64,000 nt of DNA from Pseudoalteromonas luteoviolacea. GTDB lineage: Bacteria; Pseudomonadota; Gammaproteobacteria; Enterobacterales; Alteromonadaceae. The position numbers and the translations under genes are program-made. The stretch lies in contig NZ_JAGJEH010000008.1 in NCBI RefSeq assembly GCF_018100925.1, positions 248,001-312,000 on the forward strand, written 5' to 3'. The notes beneath the pieces were generated by a model. It saw only the letters and a program-made list of their open reading frames with translations. It was not told the origin of the DNA and searched no databases. This document shows positions 27,061-35,047 of this stretch, in pieces; within the stretch, counting starts at the first letter, position 1, and each line of letters opens with the position of its first letter.

Positions 27061-27399
27061 ATGAGCTTATTTATTTCTAGTGCCCATGCAAGCACAGCGG
27101 CAGCAGCGCCAGCAGGTGGTGGCATGGAAATGCTGATCATGTTAGCTATTTTCGGTTTGGTATTTTATTTCCTAATTTACCGTCCGCAAGCGAAGCGTGT
27201 TAAAGAGCATAAAGACCTAATGGGTGCACTTGGCAAAGGCGATGAAGTCTTAACGTCAGGTGGTCTGGTTGGTAAAGTTTCGAAAGTTGCTGAAGACAAG
27301 GATTTCGTGGTAATTGCCTTGAATGATCAAGTTGAAGTAACTGTACAAAAGTCAGCAGTGGCAGCAGTTTTACCTAAGGGTACAATGAAGTCGCTATAA
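27061..27399 (+). CDS. yajC: preprotein translocase subunit YajC
   Basis: 112 residues: one membrane helix (about 22-40, MLIMLAIFGLVFYFLIY) followed by RPQAKRVKEHKDL and a small cytosolic domain (GDEVLTSGGLVGKV). It joins SecD and SecF in the inner membrane. GAGGA lies 8 bp before the ATG. Confidence 0.96.
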   Translation: MSLFISSAHASTAAAAPAGGGMEMLIMLAIFGLVFYFLIYRPQAKRVKEHKDLMGALGKGDEVLTSGGLVGKVSKVAEDKDFVVIALNDQVEVTVQKSAVAAVLPKGTMKSL

Positions 27400-27420
27400 C
27401 AATAACAAAGGGATAATCCA

Positions 27421-29280
27421 GTGCTAAACAAGTATCCAATGTGGAAATATTTACTTGTACTCGCTGTATTGGCCGTGGGCATTCTATATGCCACCCCTAA
27501 TATGTATGGTCGAGATCCGGCCATACAGATCTCTGGAAAGAAAGGGGCCAGCGCCGATTTAAGCGTGCTTGATCAAGCAAATAAAACATTAAAAGACAAT
27601 AATTTACCTATCAAATCTGCTGTCCTCGAAGAAGGGCAAGTTCTCATTCGCTTCAAGAATGTAGAAGATCAGCTTAAGGCACAGGATATCCTGCGTGGAA
27701 CACTAAGCGAAGACTACATTTCTGCAATCAACATGTCTCCAGCGCAACCTGACTGGCTTAAGAGCATTGGTGCAAATCCAATGAAGTTAGGCTTGGATCT
27801 CAGCGGTGGTGTTCACTTCACCATGGAAGTGGACATGGCGACGGCACTTGGCAAAGCGCTTGAGCAGATGGAACAAGATTATAAGAGCGATTTACGAGGT
27901 GAGAAGCTTCGCTATCGCACTATCCGTGAAGTGGCAAATAGTGACCGTATTCAGGTTGTGATGCGTTCTGTCGAAGACAAAAAAGCCGCTGAACGCTTTT
28001 TGAAAAGTCGCTACCCAGGCAATGTGTTTGTTAACGACAGCAGTAATGAGTTAGCATTTTTCTCTAGCCTGAGTGATTTAAAGGTTCGTGAACTTCGCGA
28101 TTACGCCATCAAGCAAAACGAAACCATTATTCGTAACCGTATCAACCAGCTTGGTGTTGCTGAACCAAACGTACAAAGACAAGGTTCTGAGCGCATAATT
28201 GTGCAATTACCGGGTGTACAGGACACGGCGCGTGCGAAAGAAATTTTAGGAGCCACAGCAACGCTAGAGTTCCGTGAAGTCGATGACAGAGCGGATACGC
28301 GCACAGCTGCACAGGGCCGAGTGCCTGCGGGGAGTGAAGTACTGTATCATAAAGACGGTTACCCTGTTGTGTTGAAAAAACGTGTGATCCTTGAAGGTGT
28401 TCATATTACGGGTGCGCAGTCTGGTATGGATGAATATCAGCGCCCACAAGTTAGTATTAACCTTGACAGCAAAGGTGGCGCGAAAATGAGTGCCTTTACT
28501 AAACGTGCTGTCGGTAAGAGCATGGCAACGGTGTTCATCGAATATAAACCTTCCGGTAAGAAAGATGAGAATGGTAAAGCGCTGCCACCTATTAAGGTAG
28601 AAGAAGTTATAAACGTCGCAACTATTCAATCTCGTTTAAATAACTCTTTCCGTATTACAGGCATTGATAATCCGGCTGAAGCCCATAACTTGAGCTTACT
28701 TCTAAGAGCCGGTGCTTTGGTAGCGCCAATTCAAATTGTTGAAGAGCGCACGGTCGGTCCAAGCTTGGGTCAAGAAAACATTGAAGCGGGTATGACGGCG
28801 GTAGTATTAGGCTTTGCCTTTGTGCTTGGATTCATGTTGATGTATTACAAAGGGTTTGGCTTAGTTGCTAATCTGGCACTTGCTGCAAACCTTGTGATGA
28901 TCATTGGTGTGATGTCGATGATCAGTGGTGCGACACTTACTTTACCTGGTATCGCAGGTATTGTATTGACTGTTGGTATGGCCGTTGATGCAAACGTACT
29001 TATCTTTGAGCGTATTCGTGAAGAATTAGCCGATGGACGTAGTCCACAGCAGGCTGTTCACTTTGGTTACGACAGCGCATTCAGTACTATTTTCGATGCG
29101 AATATCACAACACTAATCGCTGCAATTATCCTGTTCTCAGTTGGTACGGGTCCAATTGCGGGCTTCGCAGTCACACTTGCGATTGGTATTTTGACTTCAA
29201 TGTTTACCGCGATCATTGGTACTCGTGCCGTGATCAACGCCTTTATCGGTGGTAAACGCATCAACAAATTGTCGATATAG
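27421..29280 (+). CDS. secD: protein translocase subunit SecD
   Basis: 619 residues with a GTG start. One N-terminal helix, a large periplasmic P1 domain (about 30-440) and five C-terminal helices. Motifs: MKLGLDLSGGVHFTMEVD, RNRINQLGVAEPNVQRQG and the RND region DANVLIFERIREELADGRS. SecDF uses proton flow to pull secreted proteins out of SecYEG. 21 bp after yajC. Confidence 0.97.
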   Translation: MLNKYPMWKYLLVLAVLAVGILYATPNMYGRDPAIQISGKKGASADLSVLDQANKTLKDNNLPIKSAVLEEGQVLIRFKNVEDQLKAQDILRGTLSEDYISAINMSPAQPDWLKSIGANPMKLGLDLSGGVHFTMEVDMATALGKALEQMEQDYKSDLRGEKLRYRTIREVANSDRIQVVMRSVEDKKAAERFLKSRYPGNVFVNDSSNELAFFSSLSDLKVRELRDYAIKQNETIIRNRINQLGVAEPNVQRQGSERIIVQLPGVQDTARAKEILGATATLEFREVDDRADTRTAAQGRVPAGSEVLYHKDGYPVVLKKRVILEGVHITGAQSGMDEYQRPQVSINLDSKGGAKMSAFTKRAVGKSMATVFIEYKPSGKKDENGKALPPIKVEEVINVATIQSRLNNSFRITGIDNPAEAHNLSLLLRAGALVAPIQIVEERTVGPSLGQENIEAGMTAVVLGFAFVLGFMLMYYKGFGLVANLALAANLVMIIGVMSMISGATLTLPGIAGIVLTVGMAVDANVLIFERIREELADGRSPQQAVHFGYDSAFSTIFDANITTLIAAIILFSVGTGPIAGFAVTLAIGILTSMFTAIIGTRAVINAFIGGKRINKLSI

Positions 29281-29288
29281 GAGCGGGC

Positions 29289-30230
29289 ATGCAATTATTA
29301 AAATTATCGAGCACGATCCGCTTTATGTCGGCAAGAAAGATGTCGATGGCGTTTTCTGCTTTATTGATTTTGGCTTCTATCGCATCGTTTGTGACCAAGG
29401 GCTTAAACTTTGGTCTGGACTTTACCGGCGGTACGGCAGTTGAAGTGGGATTCTCGCAACCTGCGGATTTACCTAAAATTCGTAAAGTATTGGCTGAGAA
29501 TGGCTTCGCAGATGCCGCAGTGACTTTGTTTGGTTCAAGCCAAGAAGTGTTGGTACGTATCGCACCGCGTGATGATGTAAAAGCTGAGACCATTGGTAAC
29601 CAGTTGATCGATGCATTGAAATTGGCTGATAGCAGCGTAGAGATGCGTCGTATCGAATTTGTAGGCCCTAGCGTGGGTGAAGATCTAAAGGAAGATGGCG
29701 GCTTGGCTATGTTGACTGCACTTCTGTGTATTTTGGTCTACGTAGCATTTCGCTTTGAGTGGCGTTTTGCTATCGGCGCTGTTGCGGCACTATTCCACGA
29801 TGTAATTTTAACGATGGGACTCTTCTCTTTATTGGGGTTAGAGTTTGATTTGACGATTCTTGCAGCAATCTTGGCCGTTATAGGTTACTCGCTGAATGAT
29901 ACCATCGTTGTATCTGACAGGATCCGTGAAAACTTCCGTAAAGTTCGTATCGACGACACATTGGAAATCATCAACATTTCATTGACGCAGACGATGAACC
30001 GTACGCTTGTGACTTCAATCACAACAATCTTGGTACTTATTGCCTTGTTTGTGTGGGGTGGTCAAACAATCCACGGTTTTGCAACAGCACTGTTGTTTGG
30101 TGTGTTCATTGGTACATACTCTTCTGTTTATGTTGCAAGCTCCGTTGCGGTTGCAATGGGTGTAAGTAAAGAAGACTTGATCCCAGTCGAAGTAGAGAAA
30201 GAAGGTGCAGATTTAGACGCTATGCCTTAA
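29289..30230 (+). CDS. secF: protein translocase subunit SecF
   Basis: 313 residues, six membrane helices; KGLNFGLDFTGGTAVEVGF near residue 37, then GYSLNDTIVVSDRIREN (about 196-212), the SecF counterpart of the SecD membrane motif. AGGAG stands 6 bp before the ATG. Last gene of the operon, closed by a terminator at 30295. Confidence 0.97.
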   Translation: MQLLKLSSTIRFMSARKMSMAFSALLILASIASFVTKGLNFGLDFTGGTAVEVGFSQPADLPKIRKVLAENGFADAAVTLFGSSQEVLVRIAPRDDVKAETIGNQLIDALKLADSSVEMRRIEFVGPSVGEDLKEDGGLAMLTALLCILVYVAFRFEWRFAIGAVAALFHDVILTMGLFSLLGLEFDLTILAAILAVIGYSLNDTIVVSDRIRENFRKVRIDDTLEIINISLTQTMNRTLVTSITTILVLIALFVWGGQTIHGFATALLFGVFIGTYSSVYVASSVAVAMGVSKEDLIPVEVEKEGADLDAMP

Positions 30231-30294
30231 TTATGAGTATTTGAGCAGCAATTAGTGCTTGCTCATACAACTCAAGTCTATTTCGATCTGAATC

Positions 30295-30325
30295 AAAAAG
30301 GCCACATTTATTGTGGCCTTTTTGG
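30295..30325 (+). terminator. terminator of secDF
   Basis: AAAAAGGCCACA/TTGTGGCCTTTTT stem with loop TTTA, ending in five T. Confidence 0.88.
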
Positions 30326-30347
30326 TTTCAAATTCATGACAAGACTG

Positions 30348-30366
30348 TATAATGAGAATTGTTATC
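30348..30366 (+). promoter_or_regulatory. Fur-box-like site overlapping a -10
   Basis: TATAATGAGAATTGTTATC matches the 19-bp Fur consensus GATAATGATAATCATTATC at 15 positions. Its first six bases are also a perfect -10 TATAAT for the lipoprotein gene that starts at 30390, an arrangement that would allow iron-dependent repression. Confidence 0.6.
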
Positions 30367-30389
30367 AATAATATTGAATTGAGGATTGT

Positions 30390-30920
30390 ATGTATAAACA
30401 GCTAGGAATTGCATGCGCTGCTTTGGCACTATTTGCATGTTCAGAACAACCAAGCACGCAAGAAGCTAAATCTGAAGCAAAAGCACCTGCAAGTGAAAAC
30501 GCACTGGGTCAATATAAAACTCAGGCCACTTCATTGTTAGCAAACATTAGGGAACAAAAACCAGCTGCCGCTCTAGAGCAAGAATCGGCAGAGTTAGTAG
30601 CAACATCTCGAGATGTGTTAGCAAATTTTGTGACCAAATATCCTCAATGTAAAGATTATCTAGACGCACTTGATAAAGCTGCGGATGTGATCCCTACACT
30701 ACCTTTGGAAGAGATTGAAAGCGGCTACCACGAAGACGGTAAACTGCCCAAATACAGTGATCCTGTATGTTATCACGCCAAAGATTTGTTGGTGCACCCA
30801 GCAACCGTGCAAGCGATTGCTAAATTGGGCTTCACTGAGAAAACTCATTACCAAGACGCAGAGCTAGAAATTGTCGAAGTGATCGCACACTTTGATCAAG
30901 TAGAACGTGCTTTGAATTAA
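30390..30920 (+). CDS. predicted lipoprotein, possibly iron-regulated
   Basis: 176 residues. Signal peptide with lipobox LFAC (Cys17), a low-complexity linker rich in Ala/Glu/Lys (about 20-45), then a mainly helical domain with two cysteines (PQCKDYLDALD and DPVCYHAKDLLVHP). GAGG is 5 bp before the ATG. The CYHAKDLLVHP segment has Cys and His spaced as in a metal or haem ligand site, but this is a guess. Unknown family; the Fur-like site upstream is the main clue. Single-gene unit between two hairpins. Confidence 0.7.
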   Translation: MYKQLGIACAALALFACSEQPSTQEAKSEAKAPASENALGQYKTQATSLLANIREQKPAAALEQESAELVATSRDVLANFVTKYPQCKDYLDALDKAADVIPTLPLEEIESGYHEDGKLPKYSDPVCYHAKDLLVHPATVQAIAKLGFTEKTHYQDAELEIVEVIAHFDQVERALN

Positions 30921-30926
30921 TCATGT

Positions 30927-30962
30927 AGTGAGATGAAAGCAATTTGTTTTCATCTCACTTGC
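30927..30962 (+). terminator. terminator of the lipoprotein gene
   Basis: 12-bp perfect stem AGTGAGATGAAA/TTTCATCTCACT, loop of 9, then TT; 6 bp past the stop. Confidence 0.6.
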
Positions 30963-31082
30963 TGCCCACAAATTCACCTTCACTCCACATTTATCCCTGA
31001 AATTGGTAATTTCCATTGGATTGCAATCTAACTGTCATAAATCTTTGATATTTTGCTCGATTATTGAGCACTTGAATTAAGT

Positions 31083-32891
31083 TTGGTTGTTTCGGTGGAT
31101 CCTTTATACGTCATGTTGGATGACATTTTGCAAAACGAAGCTGTATATCCAATGTTTCAACCCATTTTTGATATAGCAAAAGAACAGGTACTAGGCTTTG
31201 AAGCATTGAGCCGAGGTAGTTTAGATAACGAGTTGATGCAGCCTGACAAGATGTTTGCAGCTGCCAGTAAATATGACCGACTATCTGAACTGGAACTACT
31301 TTGTCGAAAAAAGGCGATTGCACAGTTTGCTGCATTAAATTTACCCGGGAAGCTTTTTCTAAATGTAAGCCCTAAGGCCTTACTCGATCCCCAGCACCCA
31401 AAAGGGGAAACTCGCCATTTAATTGAAGACGCTGGATTAAATTGTAACCGAGTAGTTATTGAGGTCACAGAGCAGGACAAAGTGGATGACGGGTTTTTAT
31501 TGCTAAAAACCATTTCACACTATCGCCAATTAGGTTTCCAAATTGCTATTGATGATTTGGGGGCTGGCTATTCAGGATTAAAACAGTGGTCCGAATTGTG
31601 TCCGGACTTTGTTAAAGTTGATCGTTATTTTATCGATTATTGTGATCAGAGTATCGTAAAAAGAGAGTTCCTTAAATCGATTATCGAACTGGCTAAGGCG
31701 ACCAACACCGCTGTTATCGCCGAGGGGATCGAGCGAGTGGAAGAATTAAAATTGCTCAAAAAAATGGGCATTATCAATGCTCAAGGCTTTTTGTTGGCTA
31801 AACCAAGTCGAGAATCAAATGACTTAGCTGTGAACCCTAGCCATATACTCAACGCACAAATTAAATCTGAACCAACCGTAAGCCAGTTTGAGCAGTCGAT
31901 GGCCATAGGCTGGTTAGCGCATGATGTCCCTGCTATTCACATGAATACCCAATGTTTGGATGCACATCGGCGTTTTGAACAAAATAAAAGGCTAACAAGC
32001 ATTGCTGTATTAAACGATATGCGACAGCCTGTAGGGCTGTTACATCGTGACCAATTAACAGAAGTCTTTGCGGCTCCTTATGGTCACGCTCTATTTGACA
32101 AAAAACCCGTTGTCAAACTCATGGATAAGCAGCCTTTGATCGTTGATGAGCAACAGCAGCTCGACTTTGTCAGTCAACTTATAACCGAAAATGAATTTGA
32201 TATTAGACGACATATAGTGATCACCAAAGAGGGTGAGTATATTGGTCTAGCGCCTCTAAGAGATATTTTAAAACACATTACAGAGGATAAGATTCGCCAT
32301 GCGCAACATGCTAACCCATTGACTATGTTGCCTGGCAACGTTGCAATCAATGAGGCGATTGAACAGCGACTTCGTGCTAAACATACTTTTTCACTGGCTT
32401 ATATCGACTTAAATCACTTTAAACAGTTTAACGATCTCTATGGCTATGCCAGTGGGGATAGCGTCATCAAGTTACTAGCGGATGTCACCCTACAGGTATG
32501 CCAGCACAGCCAGTGTTTTGTTGGTCATATCGGTGGGGATGATTTTATGGTGGTGTTTGACCAAGCCGATGCCGAATGTTTATGTCACCAGATCATTGAG
32601 CAATTTGAAGCGCGCTCCAAGGCTTTATTTACTCCTGAACATGTTGCTGCTGGCGGGTATTGGGCGACAAATAGAGAGGGACAAAAACAGTTTGTTCCTT
32701 TACTGACTCTTTCAATCGGTTTAGTAACACCAGACGTAGAATCATGTAAAAACAGTCACCAAGTTGCGGCTTTAGCTACTGACGCGAAGAAAGAAGCTAA
32801 GCGCTACAGAAACAGCTACTTGTTTGTATGCAATCGACGTAAACCGAGTGCGCCTATGGTGAGGTTAGAAGTTGAAGCCGCTGTTAACTAA
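31083..32891 (+). CDS. EAL-CBS-GGDDF cyclic-di-GMP protein
   Basis: About 602 residues. The EAL domain comes first (about 15-245) with intact GFEALSRG, LNVSPKAL, IEVTEQ, DDLGAGYSG, VKVDRYF and IAEGIER, so phosphodiesterase activity is likely. A CBS-pair-like region follows (about 275-400), then a GGDEF-type domain (about 405-590) whose signature is GGDDF, probably not an active cyclase. No membrane segment; cytosolic. The start is unsure: TTG 31083, GTG 31095 or ATG 31113, none with a strong ribosome site. Stands alone. Confidence 0.88.
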   Translation: MVVSVDPLYVMLDDILQNEAVYPMFQPIFDIAKEQVLGFEALSRGSLDNELMQPDKMFAAASKYDRLSELELLCRKKAIAQFAALNLPGKLFLNVSPKALLDPQHPKGETRHLIEDAGLNCNRVVIEVTEQDKVDDGFLLLKTISHYRQLGFQIAIDDLGAGYSGLKQWSELCPDFVKVDRYFIDYCDQSIVKREFLKSIIELAKATNTAVIAEGIERVEELKLLKKMGIINAQGFLLAKPSRESNDLAVNPSHILNAQIKSEPTVSQFEQSMAIGWLAHDVPAIHMNTQCLDAHRRFEQNKRLTSIAVLNDMRQPVGLLHRDQLTEVFAAPYGHALFDKKPVVKLMDKQPLIVDEQQQLDFVSQLITENEFDIRRHIVITKEGEYIGLAPLRDILKHITEDKIRHAQHANPLTMLPGNVAINEAIEQRLRAKHTFSLAYIDLNHFKQFNDLYGYASGDSVIKLLADVTLQVCQHSQCFVGHIGGDDFMVVFDQADAECLCHQIIEQFEARSKALFTPEHVAAGGYWATNREGQKQFVPLLTLSIGLVTPDVESCKNSHQVAALATDAKKEAKRYRNSYLFVCNRRKPSAPMVRLEVEAAVN

Positions 32892-33103
32892 ATCACGTAT
32901 GTGGCTCATCAATTAAATTTGGTAGTGGGAATAATGTGTGCAGCCCCAGCTGAGTTTGTTGCTAATTAGCGCAAACATATTGCTTCGTGAATATAAATTG
33001 TGAAATATATATACTTAAGGCGAAGAGAAATTCTTTCTTTGTTTATATATAGTGATTTACAACGTCGTAATTGCCGAGCTAATTAGCACGTTTGGGGAAC
33101 ATT

Positions 33104-33898
33104 ATGATCAGACATATTTTTTACTTTTTCCTAATTGCACTTGCCATTACAGTAAGTGCAAACGATAACCAAAAAGAAACCATCTATGTCGCTAAAGAGC
33201 AGCGTCCGCTATACGATCGTGACCTTTTTTTATATGAGTTACTGCAAAAGGCATTAACAGCGGTTGATCACGACGTCAATATTGAACATGTAAAAGTGCA
33301 CCCACACCAACAGCGGACATTAATGGCGCTCAGTAAAGGACAAGTTGACTTGCATTGGAGTATGACAAGCCCTGCGCGTGAGAAGCTCGCAATAGCGGTA
33401 AAATTCCCTTTGTTTGATGGCTTAATTGGCAAACGTGTATTGATCATCCATAAAGCCCAATACGCTCGTTTCAAAGCAGTTACAGAGATAGCGCAGTTAA
33501 GTCGTTTTACAGCGGTGCAGGGGCACGATTGGCCCGATACCAAAATACTGTCTAGCAATGGGCTAAACGTAAAACCCATAGTAAATTACCAAGCGATGTT
33601 TGATATGGTGCTGGATAAAAAAGCAGATTATTTTCCACGCTCTATTGTCGAGGCACAATCTGAAATCGTAAACCAAAATCATCCTGAACTAATGATAGTG
33701 CCAGATTACTATTTATCTTATCCTGCAAGGTTTTATTTTTTCGTCAATAAAGACAAACCTGAATTGGCCAACAAGCTAGAAATGGGGTTAGCTAAATTGA
33801 AAAGCAGCGGTGCTTACCATGCGCTATTACAGCGTTATTTTGACTTAAATATGTTGTCAAAGGGTCACATGCTGCCGCTAACAAACCCATTTCATTGA
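33104..33898 (+). CDS. periplasmic solute-binding-like protein (SBP_bac_3 type)
   Basis: 264 residues from ATG 33104 (GGGGA 5 bp upstream). Signal peptide MIRHIFYFFLIALAITVSA, then a two-lobe fold: YVAKEQRPLYDRDLFLYELL (lobe 1), GQVDLHWSMTSPAREKLAIA as the usual substrate-site region, and GAYHALLQRYFDLN at the end. No transporter gene is adjacent, so it may act as an orphan sensor or binding protein. Ligand unknown. It ends only 6 bp from the convergent membrane-protein gene. Confidence 0.75.
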   Translation: MIRHIFYFFLIALAITVSANDNQKETIYVAKEQRPLYDRDLFLYELLQKALTAVDHDVNIEHVKVHPHQQRTLMALSKGQVDLHWSMTSPAREKLAIAVKFPLFDGLIGKRVLIIHKAQYARFKAVTEIAQLSRFTAVQGHDWPDTKILSSNGLNVKPIVNYQAMFDMVLDKKADYFPRSIVEAQSEIVNQNHPELMIVPDYYLSYPARFYFFVNKDKPELANKLEMGLAKLKSSGAYHALLQRYFDLNMLSKGHMLPLTNPFH

Positions 33899-33904
33899 AA
33901 TTAT

Positions 33905-34519
33905 TTAGCGCCTTATTGAAGGGACCTTAAAGTCATACGCCTCTTTGTAAGTGATAAATGTCAACACGACTAAAACACCGCAAAAGAGCGAATAATTTAA
34001 GTAGCCGGTGACGTCAAAGGCATAGAAAAAGAACGTCATATCATACCCCTTACCGTTACGGATATAATTCTCTATCAGCGCAAAGAAGCTCATTGCCGCA
34101 CTGATGAGGCAAAGCCAAGGCAATATACTGTCAGCAAATGTATATCGAATTTTGTGCTTAGGAAAAAGACGTTTAGAGATTTCTACCCGATAAGTTAGCG
34201 GTACTAAAATAATGAGTTCTTTGAATAAGTGAACGCCGTAAATTAAGCTATTTTGGATAAGCCTATCTCCGGGAGTCGATACTAAGCTGATCAAGCCAGT
34301 CGTGAAGATAATGTTTTCAAATAAGACCGGGATCATCGCAATAAATGAAATGGAGCATATATTAACATCTCTGAGTCTATGCCCAATTAAGAATACCAGA
34401 GAGATGATAGAGATATAGGCGAGGAAAAAGAAATAGGTCGCGTCTTGAATAATAAAGATCACCACTACCATTACAACATAAGGTAGTAGTAAATCTTTGA
34501 ATGCAAACTGTTTTGCCAT
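33905..34519 (-). CDS. polytopic membrane protein, unknown
   Basis: 204 residues with about six hydrophobic segments (for example VVMVVVIFIIQDATYFFFL, ISIISLVFLIGH, ELIILVPLTYRV, LFCGVLVVLTFITY). No Walker, protease or transporter motif is seen. It starts 25 bp downstream of the double-glycine peptide gene on the same strand and is probably co-transcribed with it. Processing, export, or self-protection for the peptide are the natural guesses, all inference. Confidence 0.7.
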   Translation of the reverse strand: MAKQFAFKDLLLPYVVMVVVIFIIQDATYFFFLAYISIISLVFLIGHRLRDVNICSISFIAMIPVLFENIIFTTGLISLVSTPGDRLIQNSLIYGVHLFKELIILVPLTYRVEISKRLFPKHKIRYTFADSILPWLCLISAAMSFFALIENYIRNGKGYDMTFFFYAFDVTGYLNYSLFCGVLVVLTFITYKEAYDFKVPSIRR

Positions 34520-34544
34520 AAGTGATGCTTATCAGAAAAATAAG

Positions 34545-34700
34545 TTAAGGGTATTGGCTGGGCTTTTTTTGGCCCGCTTTATTATTTGCAACAAGCGCCT
34601 CTCGCTGTGAGTTTCGCTCTTCTGAAAAAGGGTCCGCAGGACCTAATAAACCTGAGCCGCCTGTAATTAAACGGCATTGTTTGTTAGCAATCATCTTCAT
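34545..34700 (-). CDS. 51-residue peptide with double-glycine leader
   Basis: Reading the minus strand from ATG 34700 gives 51 codons to TAA at 34545. AAGGA stands 8 bp upstream. Residues 1-15 end in CRLITGG, with a hydrophobic residue at -4, as in leaders cleaved by C39-type peptidase exporters. The remaining 36 residues begin SGLLGPADPF and are polar and charged, ending in a Lys/Gln/Pro-rich tail. It has one cysteine in the leader and none in the core. The membrane-protein gene follows after 25 bp. Leader cleavage and any secreted role are inference; chance GG in a small protein cannot be excluded. Confidence 0.55.
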   Translation of the reverse strand: MKMIANKQCRLITGGSGLLGPADPFSEERNSQREALVANNKAGQKKPSQYP

Positions 34701-34969
34701 TGTGATTATCCTTATTTCATTATCGTCTAGTCAGCTATATGAATGTGAGACATTCTCTAGTTTCCAATGGCAATAGGCACAACGCAAAGCCTTACTGCTT
34801 TACCAGAAGAAGTATCACCAAAAATCATTAAAAAGAACCAAAAACAAAAATAAAGTTGGTACTTTACGTTCGATTTATTCTGGGCGACTCAATGAATTTA
34901 ACACCAAATAATTTAGAGTTAAACATTTTTTTACAAAAAAATAGGATGCTAAATTCAGGCCAATTTGTG
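34701..34969. other. AT-rich non-coding stretch upstream of the peptide gene
   Basis: No gene longer than about 30 codons is convincing here. It holds an inverted repeat GAATGT-GAG-ACATTC at 34741-34755 and, for the minus strand, a GATAAT -10-like hexamer at 34719-34724 (its complement reads ATTATC). Both lie just upstream of the peptide ATG, so this is probably its promoter region. Confidence 0.4.
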
Positions 34970-35020
34970 AAAAAAAATACCCAAAATAGAAAAGGTTAGA
35001 TGTACCTATTCTACTTTGGG
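34970..35020 (-). terminator. terminator of the chemoreceptor gene
   Basis: A 17-position stem with two mismatches (34980-35020, CCCAAA...TTTGGG), followed on the minus strand by TA and eight T. It isolates the peptide gene from the chemoreceptor. Confidence 0.8.
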
Positions 35021-35047
35021 AAAGTGCTTTACGGTAAAAGTGTGAAA

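Noticed and set aside
34767..34853. 28-codon plus-strand ORF opposite the peptide promoter region
   Set aside because: No ribosome site and a lysine/glutamine-rich end typical of AT-rich non-coding DNA.
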